The notes beneath the pieces are model-generated. The model saw nothing but the letters and a program-made list of their open reading frames with translations, made no database searches and was not told the origin of the DNA. A DNA stretch of 64,000 bases from the NCBI RefSeq assembly GCF_007874125.1, contig NZ_CP040128.1, positions 62,001-126,000 on the forward strand, read 5' to 3'. Positions 43,514 through 51,705 of this stretch are shown here, piece after piece. The position numbers and the translations under genes were made by a program. Positions within the stretch are counted from its first letter, which is position 1; every line of letters starts with the position of its first letter. The DNA is from Noviherbaspirillum sp. UKPF54. GTDB taxonomy: Bacteria > Pseudomonadota > Gammaproteobacteria > Burkholderiales > Burkholderiaceae_D.

Positions 43514-44317
43514 TTAGCAGCGCCCCTCTTTCCGGTCTCGCAGCAGCGACGTCAATGACTGCCCAACGCTGGATTGCTTACGGACGTAAAAGAGTTTTGG
43601 TAGCTGCGCTGATGTCGGGAATCCCTTCACGGTCCAGTACATACCGTCTTTCCCTTTGTGGACGCCCGGCCGCGGCCGGTACTGAAGGTCGTTGTGTGGG
43701 TAGGCGAGGGGGCAGGGCGCATCATGACGATGCTGCTTCCACTCAGCGCGCCAGTACACGACCAACTCGCCGATTTGCCGGCGGATGCCGGCAAATCCGG
43801 GCACGCGATACAGACTATGCCAAGCTCGGAATAGCTCTAACCTGTTGTAGTGCGCTGTGTAGAGGTGCAAGCGCTGGCGCCAGGATTCCATTGTCGGTGC
43901 CGAAAGGCGCCAGGTCAGACCCGGTTTTTCCCGGCCTTTCAATGTGAGTAGAACAAGTTCAAATTCGCGGAACGCAAGCGGCGTTCTGCGAACGTCGCCC
44001 AGCTTTTCGAGCTGATGCGCCGGATGCTCTCCCGGTGAAACGAGCAGGGCGAAGTCGATTTCTTGCTCTTCGTTGAAGCGCAGGAGGAGGCGGGCATTCC
44101 CCAAGCCGGCGGCTTTGCGCCGGTAGCGCGCGTTTTTGTCGAGATGCGCTAGATAAAAGTCCTTGAACTTCCGAACTAGGCCAGGAGCCTTTTCGAGCGG
44201 AACAGACCCGAGAACATAGTGCCGATAGCCGTCAATGACGGCCTCCTGAATACGTTGAAGGTAGACCGTTTTGCTGAGCAAAACGGTAGGGTTGTAAGAG
44301 CGCTGGCGCGACATCAT
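43514..44317 (-). CDS. Hypothetical accessory protein, 267 residues
   Basis: Starts MMSRQRSYNPTVLLSKTVYL, ATG 44317 with GGAG just upstream; ATG 44314 is equally possible. Basic, rich in Arg, Tyr and Leu; contains FYLAHLDKNARYRRKAAGLG and a basic, Ser-rich end (LTSLLRDRKEGRC). No known motif is recognised. Its character (basic, helical, nucleic-acid-binding) is typical of replication or transfer proteins of integrative elements. The gene is isolated on both sides by repeats. Confidence 0.55.
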   Translation of the reverse strand: MMSRQRSYNPTVLLSKTVYLQRIQEAVIDGYRHYVLGSVPLEKAPGLVRKFKDFYLAHLDKNARYRRKAAGLGNARLLLRFNEEQEIDFALLVSPGEHPAHQLEKLGDVRRTPLAFREFELVLLTLKGREKPGLTWRLSAPTMESWRQRLHLYTAHYNRLELFRAWHSLYRVPGFAGIRRQIGELVVYWRAEWKQHRHDAPCPLAYPHNDLQYRPRPGVHKGKDGMYWTVKGFPTSAQLPKLFYVRKQSSVGQSLTSLLRDRKEGRC

Positions 44318-44433
44318 CGAAACTCCATAACAGTGATGTCACGTATAGCGAGCGCTTTGCGGGGGCTGGCCCCTAGTCCGGCAGTGACCGTACTACAAAG
44401 GATTCCGAGGCGAATGCCGGGATAGAAGACTAT

Positions 44434-44455
44434 CCGATTTCAATGTTGAAATCGG
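44434..44455. repeat. Palindrome copy 1 (CCGATTTCAATGTTGAAATCGG)
   Basis: A 22-bp inverted repeat with TG at its centre, in the gap between the 43514-44317 gene and the lipoprotein gene. Core TTTCAATGTTGAAA is shared with copies at 46034 and 47013, allowing one base change. Confidence 0.75.
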
Positions 44456-44742
44456 CAGCGCGGAGCGCGCTGGGACATTCGGCGGCAAGTTTCGACGTCG
44501 AGACTGAGAGCAAATTCAGTTCGTGTTTTGTTTGGTTTGTGCATACGCAGGTTTACGTTGAGCCTTGGCGCTGAGATTGACTTCCCAAGTAGCAAGCAAT
44601 GACTGGGTTTGACCCTTTGGGGTAGTTTGCTTTATTCAATAGTAGCCGTGCAACGATGGACAGGGCGCTATTGGCGGGAATGGAAATTACACATAGGCAA
44701 TTTAATTGGCAAAGCGCATAATTCTCACTGAAAAAATTCACA

Positions 44743-45513
44743 ATGAAAATCATGAAAACCAAAGGCTATTGGAAATTCAGCGTTCGAAAAATCCTCGCTC
44801 TCACGCTTGTTTCTTTGATAACTGTTGGGTGTGCCCATCCAATCTCGGTCGCACCTACTCTGACCAACATCGAGAATGGTTCGGAAACTCGCAAAATAAT
44901 CGAAGTAAGCGTTGGTTATTATATTTCTACAAGTGCCGAAAACTTGGAAGTCACGACGCCAGGAGGAGGCGGAGATAACATTCGGTACTACCCCTACAAA
45001 GATATTGAGGCCGCCTATAAAGATACGTTAGGCGGCGTTTTTCGCAAGGTCACTAAAGTCTCTACGCCCACCCTGAGGCCCGACGGCGACGACAAGCTTG
45101 ATTACGTGATTGAACCGACCATTGTCACCAATTCTGGTGGCTCAGGATTTTTTACTTGGCCTCCGACAAATTTTTCTGTCGATATAACAAACAGAATTAT
45201 TGACTCAACTGGTCAGCTTGTTGCGAGCCCCCGAGTATTGGGAATAGGCACTGCTGAGACAGGCGAAAGACTCGTTGACCATGGAATTGCGGGGCGGCGA
45301 GCAATGGAGGATGCGCTTAGCAAGATGAGAGCTTCGCTGCTGGAATCAAAATTGGGCCAAAAATCGACGGCAGCACCGGTCTCGACATCCACTACACCTT
45401 TGGCGTCAGATGTGGAAAGTCGCCTAGCTCGATTAGCTGAATTAAAAAAGAAAGGCCTGATTTCCCCCCAAGAGTATGAAGCACGGCGTAAGGTCATTCT
45501 GGAATCCCTATAA
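44743..45513 (+). CDS. Lipoprotein with C-terminal SHOCT domain
   Basis: 256 residues. A basic start and hydrophobic stretch end in LVSLITVGCAH, a lipobox whose Cys would be lipid-modified. The middle domain includes IIEVSVGYYISTSAENLEVT and a beta-rich region (VDITNRIIDSTGQLVASPRV), and the last 35 residues (LARLAELKKKGLISPQEYEA) are a typical SHOCT oligomerisation helix pair. Probably an outer- or inner-membrane-anchored protein of the island. Function unknown. No strong ribosome binding site is visible. Confidence 0.75.
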   Translation: MKIMKTKGYWKFSVRKILALTLVSLITVGCAHPISVAPTLTNIENGSETRKIIEVSVGYYISTSAENLEVTTPGGGGDNIRYYPYKDIEAAYKDTLGGVFRKVTKVSTPTLRPDGDDKLDYVIEPTIVTNSGGSGFFTWPPTNFSVDITNRIIDSTGQLVASPRVLGIGTAETGERLVDHGIAGRRAMEDALSKMRASLLESKLGQKSTAAPVSTSTTPLASDVESRLARLAELKKKGLISPQEYEARRKVILESL

Positions 45514-45859
45514 ATCATAGGTTGCCGTGTAATAGCCAAAGACACGCAATCTACGAATGACTGCAATGGAGAAGAATCCCGAGCGGCAGGTCCTGGCCCG
45601 ATTGTCGCCACATACCAAAGCGGTTATTTCATGCGAATCAGCACTTGATAAATTAGCCTCGTGGGAACCAGGGGGCTAAATTGCCGGAATCAGCAGCTTA
45701 CCTATACGTTTCGATTCGATGCTGACAGAGGGCCTCTCACCCCGTCTGGCTGTCGTCTTACCTTTGGTGGGGCGATATGCCCCAGGAATACATACGGGGG
45801 CTATGCCCTCGAGCTCAAATCTCACCTGAACCCTTCAATCAGACTCTCAACTGATTGAA
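45514..45859. other. Noncoding or weakly coding stretch
   Basis: A 65-codon rightward frame (45661-45858) has plausible composition (GGAICPRNTYGGYALELKSH) but no ribosome binding site or recognised family, so I do not call it a gene. It may be the remnant of one. Confidence 0.35.
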
Positions 45860-46892
45860 GACTGCGGAAGCCGCGTGCATCTAACAGTGCTGGCGCGGCA
45901 AACAACGGAGCGCGGGTGGTCGTATTCGTAGCATCTCACGATGCGTAGACAGCGACCTCGTTTCGGAAGGGGAGACTGCAACTCCCGCCCGACGACTCCA
46001 TTCCGAAGTGAACCGTAGGCCAGGCCATAACCAGTTTCAACGTTGAAACCGGGATTGGGCGACGAGGACATGCTGGTGCGGGGAATAGCGCGGTTCGCGC
46101 TTGAAACCGTATTCGGCGTTCAATGCAGGAAGCGGATACTTGTCCGCAGAGGGGTAGCTCGAGAGGGCTAAACCTCTGTCTTAACCGGCACGCCTGAGGT
46201 GCTTCGAAAGAGCGCAGGCCACCAGAGCGAGTGTGGACGGTGGTAGCCCAAAGGGTTGCACGACAAGTGCAGCTCATGATGGGTTGGCGAATAGCTTGAC
46301 GGTAAAGCGTCCGGGCCAGTTGGCTCGTGAAGAACTGACGCGAAAGACTATGCACAGCAAGGTCGTACTGCCCCGGTGGGGCAGCAAGCAAGGAAGTGAT
46401 GAAGGTTGATGCCGGTAGGGGAGCGGTTATGGAATCCTGCGCCCCCGAAAACCTGCTCGTACTTTTCGTACGAGGGGCCAGACAGAAGCTCTGTCAGTCA
46501 TGCAGCAACTGGAGCTCGCGGTCGTGCTGTGTAGTTGTATTGAAATAACTCGGGAAAGTCTAAAGCCCGCCGGCGTGAGAAACCGGCAATGGGCAATGAC
46601 TGGGAGACTTGTTGAGTAGCCACAACTGGAACGTGCGCCTCGTGCGATGTAACGGTGAGTGGGAGCCCCCTTGCAGACTTGCTGCTATGTGAGAAGGGTC
46701 GAAAGACGGGAGCAGGGCGCTATCCGAAGCGCTGTTGTTCGTGTGAGATGTTCGGCGTCGGGAGACGTCGAGCTTGAGATTTTGTCGTACCTGCCGTGCG
46801 GGGTGAGAGCCACACGGTACTGACAGGGATGTCAGTTTTGGGAGCGAGAATTAAGGCATGTAAATTTTGTGATTCATGATTCTTGATTCAGC
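45860..46892. ncRNA. About 1 kb of structured DNA without genes; candidate large noncoding RNA or ORF-less intron-like element
   Basis: No frame on either strand has a convincing protein. The sequence is rich in short GC stems, GNRA-like loops and purine patches (for example CGAAAGACGGGAGCAGGGCG, and CTGCCGTGCGGGGTGAGAGC with CACGGTA nearby). It reads like a multi-domain RNA, with a UUCG-capped stem at its right end. I considered a group II intron because one hairpin resembles domain V, but the match is loose. Strand is most likely plus because a rightward terminator follows at 46984. Confidence 0.4.
46034..46049. repeat. Palindrome copy 2 (GTTTCAACGTTGAAAC)
   Basis: A perfect 16-bp palindrome inside the structured region, same core as the copies at 44434 and 47013. 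Confidence 0.8.
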
Positions 46893-46912
46893 CCCCGGCC
46901 TTCGGGCCGGGG
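46893..46912. other. UUCG-type hairpin
   Basis: CCCCGGCC and GGCCGGGG enclose a TTCG tetraloop; there is no T run. It marks the right end of the structured block and would be exceptionally stable in RNA. Confidence 0.75.
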
Positions 46913-46983
46913 TGTTCCTCAAGATGAATGTGTCACACTCGTCGATGGCATGTTAATGGCACCAACAACGCAGAGACGGGGAG

Positions 46984-47011
46984 AACCGGGCAGAGGGCCC
47001 GGTTTCTTTTT
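46984..47011 (+). terminator. Intrinsic terminator after the structured region
   Basis: AACCGGGC pairs with GCCCGGTT around AGAGG and is followed by TCTTTTT. With no protein gene within 1.4 kb upstream, it suggests a noncoding transcript ends here. Confidence 0.85.
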
Positions 47012-47012
47012 G

Positions 47013-47032
47013 GAGTTTCAACGTTGAAACTC
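47013..47032. repeat. Palindrome copy 3 (GAGTTTCAACGTTGAAACTC)
   Basis: A perfect 20-bp palindrome immediately after the terminator, with the same GTTTCAACGTTGAAAC core as copy 2. Confidence 0.85.
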
Positions 47033-47041
47033 GCAGAAAAA

Positions 47042-47061
47042 GAGCCCGCAGATGCGGGCTC
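47042..47061 (-). terminator. Strong hairpin with a minus-strand T run
   Basis: GAGCCCGCA pairs with TGCGGGCTC across two bases; an A run on the left gives a T run for leftward transcription. No leftward gene is seen to its right, so what it terminates is unclear. Confidence 0.7.
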
Positions 47062-47063
47062 CC

Positions 47064-47213
47064 AAGCCACCTATATGGTGGTGAACAACAGTGACCTTTT
47101 CGTCAATATGGAAAAGGTCTCCAGCTAAACTGCCTATTCGGCAGAGGAAAAAGTTACCTCTACAACGTCACCAAGGACTTCAGAATTTCGAAGCCACCTG
47201 CACGGTGGCGAAC
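47064..47213. repeat. Two copies of a 23-nt hairpin motif
   Basis: AAGCCACCTATATGGTGGTG-AAC at 47064-47086 and AAGCCACCTGCACGGTGGCG-AAC at 47191-47213. The stems are kept while the loop and outermost base differ, as expected for RNA selected for structure. Between them are three more hairpins (GACCTTTTC/GGAAAAGGTC, CTGCC/GGCAG, GAGG/CCTC). Confidence 0.55.
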
Positions 47214-47385
47214 TCTACAGGCAGCATACAACCGGTCAAAAGTTGCTCAGTTTTGAAAACCGACTGTATGCGATGGACCTGAATAATCTAGCGAGTTTGT
47301 TTATACCTTCCGTACATATTGCGCAAATAGTCCGTTGCTATACGAAGTGCATGCGTGTGCATGCATCACGTGATTAGAGGACAAA

Positions 47386-48020
47386 ATGACGAAACTTCAA
47401 GTGGTTAAGTCAGCGGCGAAAGGAAAGCGGGCGGTAAAAACGGAAGAATTTACAGCTTTCTGCGCAGTTGAAAATGAGAATGCAGAAGAGCGTGTGCAAC
47501 GTCTCTACAACTGTCCGGGAGGTCCGTTGCTGGGCTGGTTGTTCGACGAGGCGAGGAAGCGTGGGCATGATTTCAAAGATATGGCCGCTGAGCTTGGTGT
47601 GACCTACGGGTACATCAATCAGTTGCGGACTGGGGTACGGAGCCCATCTCATATTAGCCAAGAGATGGCGGAAGCCACAGCTAAATACCTTGGCTGTCCA
47701 CCCATCGTGACTAAGATTCTCGCCGGACGGGTCAAAATGTCCGACTTCATTGCGCCGCGCGAGAGTGAAGAAGATACGTTGGACCGGATATTGCGCCAAA
47801 TTCAAGAAGACCCCAGGTTCGACAGCTTCTGCCATGTGACCTTTTTCAACTTCCGCTCGAGGCAAAAAAAGTCATTGTGCTGATGTACGGCGAAGTCGCA
47901 GGTCAAGATGTATTCGGCCTGCGAGATGTTCCAAATATGGTGCGCTGGCTACAACGTGCGCTCATCCTTCATGATGATAATGAATTCGCCGCGCAGCATG
48001 GACATCGCATGACATCGTAA
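47386..48020 (+). pseudogene. XRE-type helix-turn-helix regulator gene with a one-base frameshift
   Basis: The first frame reads MTKLQVVKSAAKGKRAVKTE and includes a helix-turn-helix (DMAAELGVTYGYINQLRTGV) and a helical C-terminal part, then a stop at 47883. A second frame continues to TAA 48020 with LPLEAKKVIVLMYGEVAGQD and VPNMVRWLQRALILHDDN. Adding one C to the C4 run at 47811-47814 joins them as EDPQVRQLLPCDLFQLPLEA, a protein of about 211 residues. A terminator follows. It may control the adjacent replication module. Sequencing error is possible. Confidence 0.75.
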
Positions 48021-48059
48021 CTTCATACAAAACGAAAGGCCATCTTGGTAAGTGATTTG

Positions 48060-48085
48060 GCGAGCCCATGGGCTCGCTTTTTTTT
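48060..48085 (+). terminator. Intrinsic terminator after the XRE regulator
   Basis: GCGAGCCC pairs with GGGCTCGC around AT, followed by eight T residues; it lies 40 nt beyond the repaired stop codon at 48020, consistent with the longer gene. Confidence 0.93.
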
Positions 48086-48359
48086 GAGTCACCTACACCG
48101 ACCAAGCAGGTCAATGTGGGCGCCATGGCCGTATTCGACTCTCGCATACCCCGCAGACGCAAGTGTAAGCCTGTTACCGTGTTACCTCGGTTACCGGCAT
48201 CGCAGCATAGATAGGCAAATTTTCGGCGTGGAGCCCTCAGCCAACGACAAGTTTGACAGGCGCGCCGCTCTTCCGGATGGAAGGCGCAATGGCATGCCTG
48301 TTTTCCCTAGTTTTTGCCCTGCATATGCCCCGTCAAATTGGATGGCGGGTGTCTACCCC
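48086..48359. other. Intergenic region, nothing recognised
   Basis: About 270 bp between the regulator terminator and the leftward remnant. It has short repeats (TGTTACC and GGTTACC near 48,175-48,195) but no gene or RNA that I can support. Confidence 0.4.
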
Positions 48360-48659
48360 CTATGATGCGCGATTGTGGCCCTTAAAGCCCTGCAAAACAC
48401 CCGAGCTGAATTCCATGTAATCTACTGACGCACCGTGATGCGCGAATCGTGCGATGAGATTTGCCACGGACTGCGCCCGATGCAGCCGTTCCTCGGTCGA
48501 ACGAGTCTTTTGCAATCGCTCGGTATCCTCGCGCTTCAATTCTTGCAAGCCAGCTTATGCAATGCTTTTCTTGGCCCATCCGGACGTTTGCCCTTGCCGC
48601 GCGCGGATGCCCCAACCCTGACTTCGCCAGAAACTTCGTTCTCGGCGAATACCTAAAGA
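48360..48659 (-). pseudogene. Possible broken small gene next to the replication origin
   Basis: Leftward, LQELKREDTERLQKTRSTEE and VANLIARFAHHGASVDYMEF look like a helical protein ending at 48360, but upstream in the same frame is a TAA at about 48555-48557. In another frame the preceding part reads ASARGKGKRPDGPRKALHKL. A frameshift or nonsense mutation could connect them. No clear start codon. Probably a decayed replication-associated gene. Confidence 0.35.
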
Positions 48660-48930
48660 CGGAGCTGTTTTATCCAAGGAGAGGACCCTTTCTCTTACTC
48701 TTGGTTTACTCCAAACTCTTACCCTTGTATAAGAGTTTTGATTAAAGGGGGAGGGTTCTCTTGAAAGCCTTTCTGGATAAGGGTTTTCGCGGTAGTGATT
48801 GCTAACTTTTCGCACCCTTTAACTACTTTTGCATGGCTTAACTACCGAGCCGTCAAATTCAGGTCGCGGCATTTTCGCATGCCTTAACTACCAGAAAAGT
48901 GCGCTGATTTCGCATGCTTTAACTACCGCT
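48660..48930. other. Candidate plasmid-type replication origin with iterons
   Basis: Four 20-bp direct repeats of the form TTTCGCATGCyTTAACTACC lie at 48808-48827, 48827-48846, 48873-48892 and 48908-48927. DnaA-box-like sites are TTATCCAAG at 48670-48678 and TTATCCAGA (reverse) at 48772-48780. An AT-rich stretch with an AAACTCTTA/TAAGAGTTT stem lies between 48,705 and 48,745. This is the usual layout of an iteron-controlled origin beside its initiator gene. Confidence 0.8.
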
Positions 48931-49019
48931 TCTCGATGCTCTGATGGAGCCGCGAGAGGCAATTTTTGTCAGCGCGTGCAGCCGGCGGGGCTGCGTGATG
49001 CCGGCGACGCACTGAAAGT

Positions 49020-50237
49020 TTAGCGATAGATGACGACGCGTGACTTGCCTGTAGCCGTCTTTTTGAACTCGAATTTTCTCAGCGGTGGAGGGAATTTCTT
49101 GGTAATGCTGGTCAAACTTTTGACGACTACCTTATTGCCACGCGATTCCAATGCGCCACGTCCTTCGATGTGAGTTGCCTTCCCTCGTGCCTTGACCTCC
49201 ACGCGTCCAGAGACAAGTGTTTCGAGAGCGGCTTTGAGCTTACCCTTGACGTAGTCGTGATTAGTGCTGGTGAGGCCAGCAGCCTCGGCTATTTCATTCA
49301 GGTCCCATTCGGTGCGCGGGTTGGCCTCGCTCCGGATAAAGGCATATAGCCAGAACGCCGCTCCATTCGGCAGTGCGGCCAGTGTCTCGAAATTTAAGAA
49401 CGTGCGATGCTTCGCGATAGCAGACAGCAATGTTCCCGTCAGCTGGACTTCCCATGCTGTGCGCTTATCCATGGCCGACATCACGCGCCCCACTAATGGG
49501 GCCGACTCTTCCGTGTCAGTATCCTCGTCCAAGAGGATGCGCACTTTGCTATTTTGAAGAGTCTCGAGTGCGTTCCGCAGTCGGAGCAGACTTTTGGTTG
49601 ATTTTGTCCACCCCAGTGTTGATATCGCTTGCCAAGCATTGAACACAACGGTTTGGCCATTTTTGGGGTCATAGTCGCGAACAAGGCTGGCGGCATATAG
49701 CAGCGCCTGCAGGTGAGTTTCTGTCAGCGGTGCGCCGGCACGCTCAATGCGGATATGCTTTAGGCCGAGTACCTTGAAGATATGCTGCCCGGGGGCGGGG
49801 TGGCTGAAAAGGCCGCAGCGCAAAATAGCCGTGGGAGCGGCGCTGTGGCCGTCCCATAGTTCAAACGGCATCGTCGCTGTAACCGGCGTGGAGGTGGTCA
49901 CGATGTGGTCAAGGTCTTGCTCCATCAGTCCTTGCATTTGATAGAGTCGGTCGCGAACGTCTTCTTGAGGTGGCTTGACAGTTCGGATGTACGTACCAAT
50001 TTGTTCGTTAAGCTCAGGTCGCTTCGCCTTGTCGATGGCAGCGACGAACTTTTTAGCATTGGCATTCTGAGCCTTGTAGAAATCGCCCCGTTCCTTCAGG
50101 GTCATGGACTCTGGGGCTACTCCGGAGAGAATTTCGAATAGTGTTTGCAACGAGTCGTTGAGTTGAGTAGGGGCTGCTTTCAAATGAGTTCCCAGCGTGT
50201 CCGACTCAATGCGGATATTCAACGGGTTGATATTCAT
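49020..50237 (-). CDS. Plasmid replication initiator, TrfA-like
   Basis: 405 residues. MPFELWDGHSAAPTAILRCG is close to the TrfA signature LWDGHS-x-A, and winged-helix segments follow (FNAWQAISTLGWTKSTKSLL, then FWLYAFIRSEANPRTEWDLN). The C-terminus is basic (KKFPPPLRKFEFKKTATGKS). TrfA-type initiators bind iterons and recruit helicase. Iterons lie just beyond the 3' end of the gene. The start overlaps the stop of the small HTH gene by ATGA. It gives the element autonomous replication potential. Confidence 0.82.
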   Translation of the reverse strand: MNINPLNIRIESDTLGTHLKAAPTQLNDSLQTLFEILSGVAPESMTLKERGDFYKAQNANAKKFVAAIDKAKRPELNEQIGTYIRTVKPPQEDVRDRLYQMQGLMEQDLDHIVTTSTPVTATMPFELWDGHSAAPTAILRCGLFSHPAPGQHIFKVLGLKHIRIERAGAPLTETHLQALLYAASLVRDYDPKNGQTVVFNAWQAISTLGWTKSTKSLLRLRNALETLQNSKVRILLDEDTDTEESAPLVGRVMSAMDKRTAWEVQLTGTLLSAIAKHRTFLNFETLAALPNGAAFWLYAFIRSEANPRTEWDLNEIAEAAGLTSTNHDYVKGKLKAALETLVSGRVEVKARGKATHIEGRGALESRGNKVVVKSLTSITKKFPPPLRKFEFKKTATGKSRVVIYR

Positions 50238-50446
50238 TTCGCGTCCCCCGATATCGGCCGGGGTTCGACGTGGCTCTCGAGCCAGGACTCCACATCGGCT
50301 CGGCGCCAGCGCAAAAATCTCGTGCCGGGGATATGCAAGCGGGGAGGGACTGCCAAGCGGTTGCGCTTGAGGTCTTTCTTTATCGTTTCGGGGCTGCGGC
50401 CAAGCAGAGCTGCCAGCTCTTGGAGGTCAAGGATTGATGTTTTCAT
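50234..50446 (-). CDS. Excisionase-like / AlpA-type helix-turn-helix protein
   Basis: 70 residues with DLQELAALLGRSPETIKKDL as a winged-helix turn, then RFLRWRRADVESWLESHV, the W-R-x-x-D-V-x-x-W-L pattern of MerR-like excisionase/AlpA proteins. It overlaps the initiator gene by four bases and precedes it. It may regulate the initiator or aid excision. In mobile elements such proteins are common before rep or int genes. Confidence 0.8.
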   Translation of the reverse strand: MKTSILDLQELAALLGRSPETIKKDLKRNRLAVPPRLHIPGTRFLRWRRADVESWLESHVEPRPISGDAK

Positions 50447-50701
50447 TAGTGCTCCATCGAATTGAGAAGAGCACGCGAGGCGTCATAAAAAGGATTTGTT
50501 CGCCACGACGTGCCGGAAAGTGCCAACAAGTGGCGTTCCGTGTAGGTCGAGCGGTTTATATCGGTCAATGTTCTTCGGGTACGGGTGTTGGCTTGCAGAA
50601 AGGAAGGGGAGCGCTTCGCACGTTGCAACCTTCTCGATTTTTTCCAACGTTTGCGATAGAGTTGCAAATCGCTAGCGTTTTGCTTACAAGGGCCGTGAAA
50701 A
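50447..50701. promoter_or_regulatory. Divergent promoter region between the replication genes and the BREX operon
   Basis: 255 bp with no gene. It contains two GTTGCAA elements and an ATCGCTAGCG palindrome-like segment near 50,663-50,680 that could be an operator for the RHH protein made from the next gene. No clear -35/-10 pair was found. Confidence 0.4.
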
Positions 50702-50908
50702 ATGACAGTTGGTAAAACCGAAGTGGTAAGTGTTAGGGTCGAGCCAAGGATAAAGGCAGCCCTGCAAACTGCTGCTGAGCGAGAGCTTCGAAGCTTAGCA
50801 AACATGGTCGAAGTAATGGTGGTCGCTTATTGTCGTGCGAACAACATTCCAATCGATGGACTTTCCCCACAGGCGCTCGCAGACACTAAAGGTTCGCAGA
50901 AATCGTGA
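50702..50908 (+). CDS. Ribbon-helix-helix-like small regulator at the head of the BREX operon
   Basis: 68 residues; TEVVSVRVEPRIKAALQTAA is a typical MetJ/Arc-type strand and first helix, followed by LANMVEVMVVAYCRANNIPI. It overlaps brxA by GTGA, so it is translationally coupled. It is likely an autorepressor of the operon, taking the place of the WYL-type BrxR regulators known from other BREX loci; this is inference. The ribosome binding site is weak. Confidence 0.7.
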   Translation: MTVGKTEVVSVRVEPRIKAALQTAAERELRSLANMVEVMVVAYCRANNIPIDGLSPQALADTKGSQKS

Positions 50909-51705
50909 GCGACACAAAAGAACAACTTCTTTCCAAGCTAGGTTTTCGGTTTGGTAGGAACGGGCCGCATGCGGCGCGGACGATGATGTTCGATGACCTA
51001 TGCATCCTTTTTAGCCGGCTTCCCGTAAATGCTTCACCTGCTGATTACGCGAACGAGGTTGTTAACAACAACATACTCGGGAAACCCACGAAAAAAGCGA
51101 GAGAGCTAGCTCTTCGTCATCTGATTGCCTTGTATGGACTGGACGCGCAGTCGCCGCTATTTCGGGCCATGCGCCGGTTGTGGGAAGTCGATGAGGCTGC
51201 ACAGCCAGTGCTTGCTCTTACAGTAGCTTTAGCTCGCGACCCATTGCTGCGAAATACCCAGTCTTTCATCTTGAACAGGCAACCTGGCTCTCCAGTGACG
51301 CGAGAAGACCTTGAAAAGCTTCTCGTTGCAGATTATCAGGACAGGTTTAGTTCTGCTTCGCTCAAATCTTTTGCTCAAAACGTTAATGGCACCTGGACGG
51401 CTGCCGGATTCTTGTCTGGCCGCGTTCGCAAAACACGGTCTGTGCCGATTATTACGCCTGCCAATGTAGCCCTTTGTCTGTTCCTCGGACATCTCGAAGG
51501 ATTTTCCGGCCAGCGTCTTTTTACTTCACCGTGGATTGAGTTGCTGACAAGGCCGCTGGATGAACTTGAAGGACTTGCAAGCTCAGCGTCTCATCGGGGG
51601 TTACTTGTTTTCATGAATGCAGGTGGTGTGAAGGAAGTACGATTCCCCGATTTCCTTACCCCCGAAGAAGAAGAAATTCGTCAGGAGGTTTCTAGTGTCA
51701 TCTAA
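50905..51705 (+). CDS. brxA: BrxA-like protein of a BREX system
   Basis: 266 residues, GTG start. Identified mainly by position directly before brxB and by a helical pattern (PTKKARELALRHLIALYGLD, ALTVALARDPLLRNTQSFIL) that resembles BrxA (DUF1819-like), a DNA-binding factor needed for BREX. The middle contains LKSFAQNVNGTWTAAGFLSG and the end is acidic (LTPEEEEIRQEVSSVI). Sequence support is modest, so another accessory role cannot be excluded. It overlaps brxB by 11 nt. Confidence 0.65.
   Translation: MSDTKEQLLSKLGFRFGRNGPHAARTMMFDDLCILFSRLPVNASPADYANEVVNNNILGKPTKKARELALRHLIALYGLDAQSPLFRAMRRLWEVDEAAQPVLALTVALARDPLLRNTQSFILNRQPGSPVTREDLEKLLVADYQDRFSSASLKSFAQNVNGTWTAAGFLSGRVRKTRSVPIITPANVALCLFLGHLEGFSGQRLFTSPWIELLTRPLDELEGLASSASHRGLLVFMNAGGVKEVRFPDFLTPEEEEIRQEVSSVI

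Noticed and set aside
45661..45858. 65-codon rightward frame after the lipoprotein
   Set aside because: Plausible composition, but no ribosome binding site, family or neighbour support.
45860..46892. Firm call of a group II intron
   Set aside because: Only one hairpin resembles domain V, no reverse transcriptase is present, and the 5' GTGYG-type start could not be placed. Kept as an open finding instead.
48808..48927. CRISPR array
   Set aside because: The 20-bp repeats are imperfect, irregularly spaced and beside an initiator gene, which fits iterons; no Cas genes are present.
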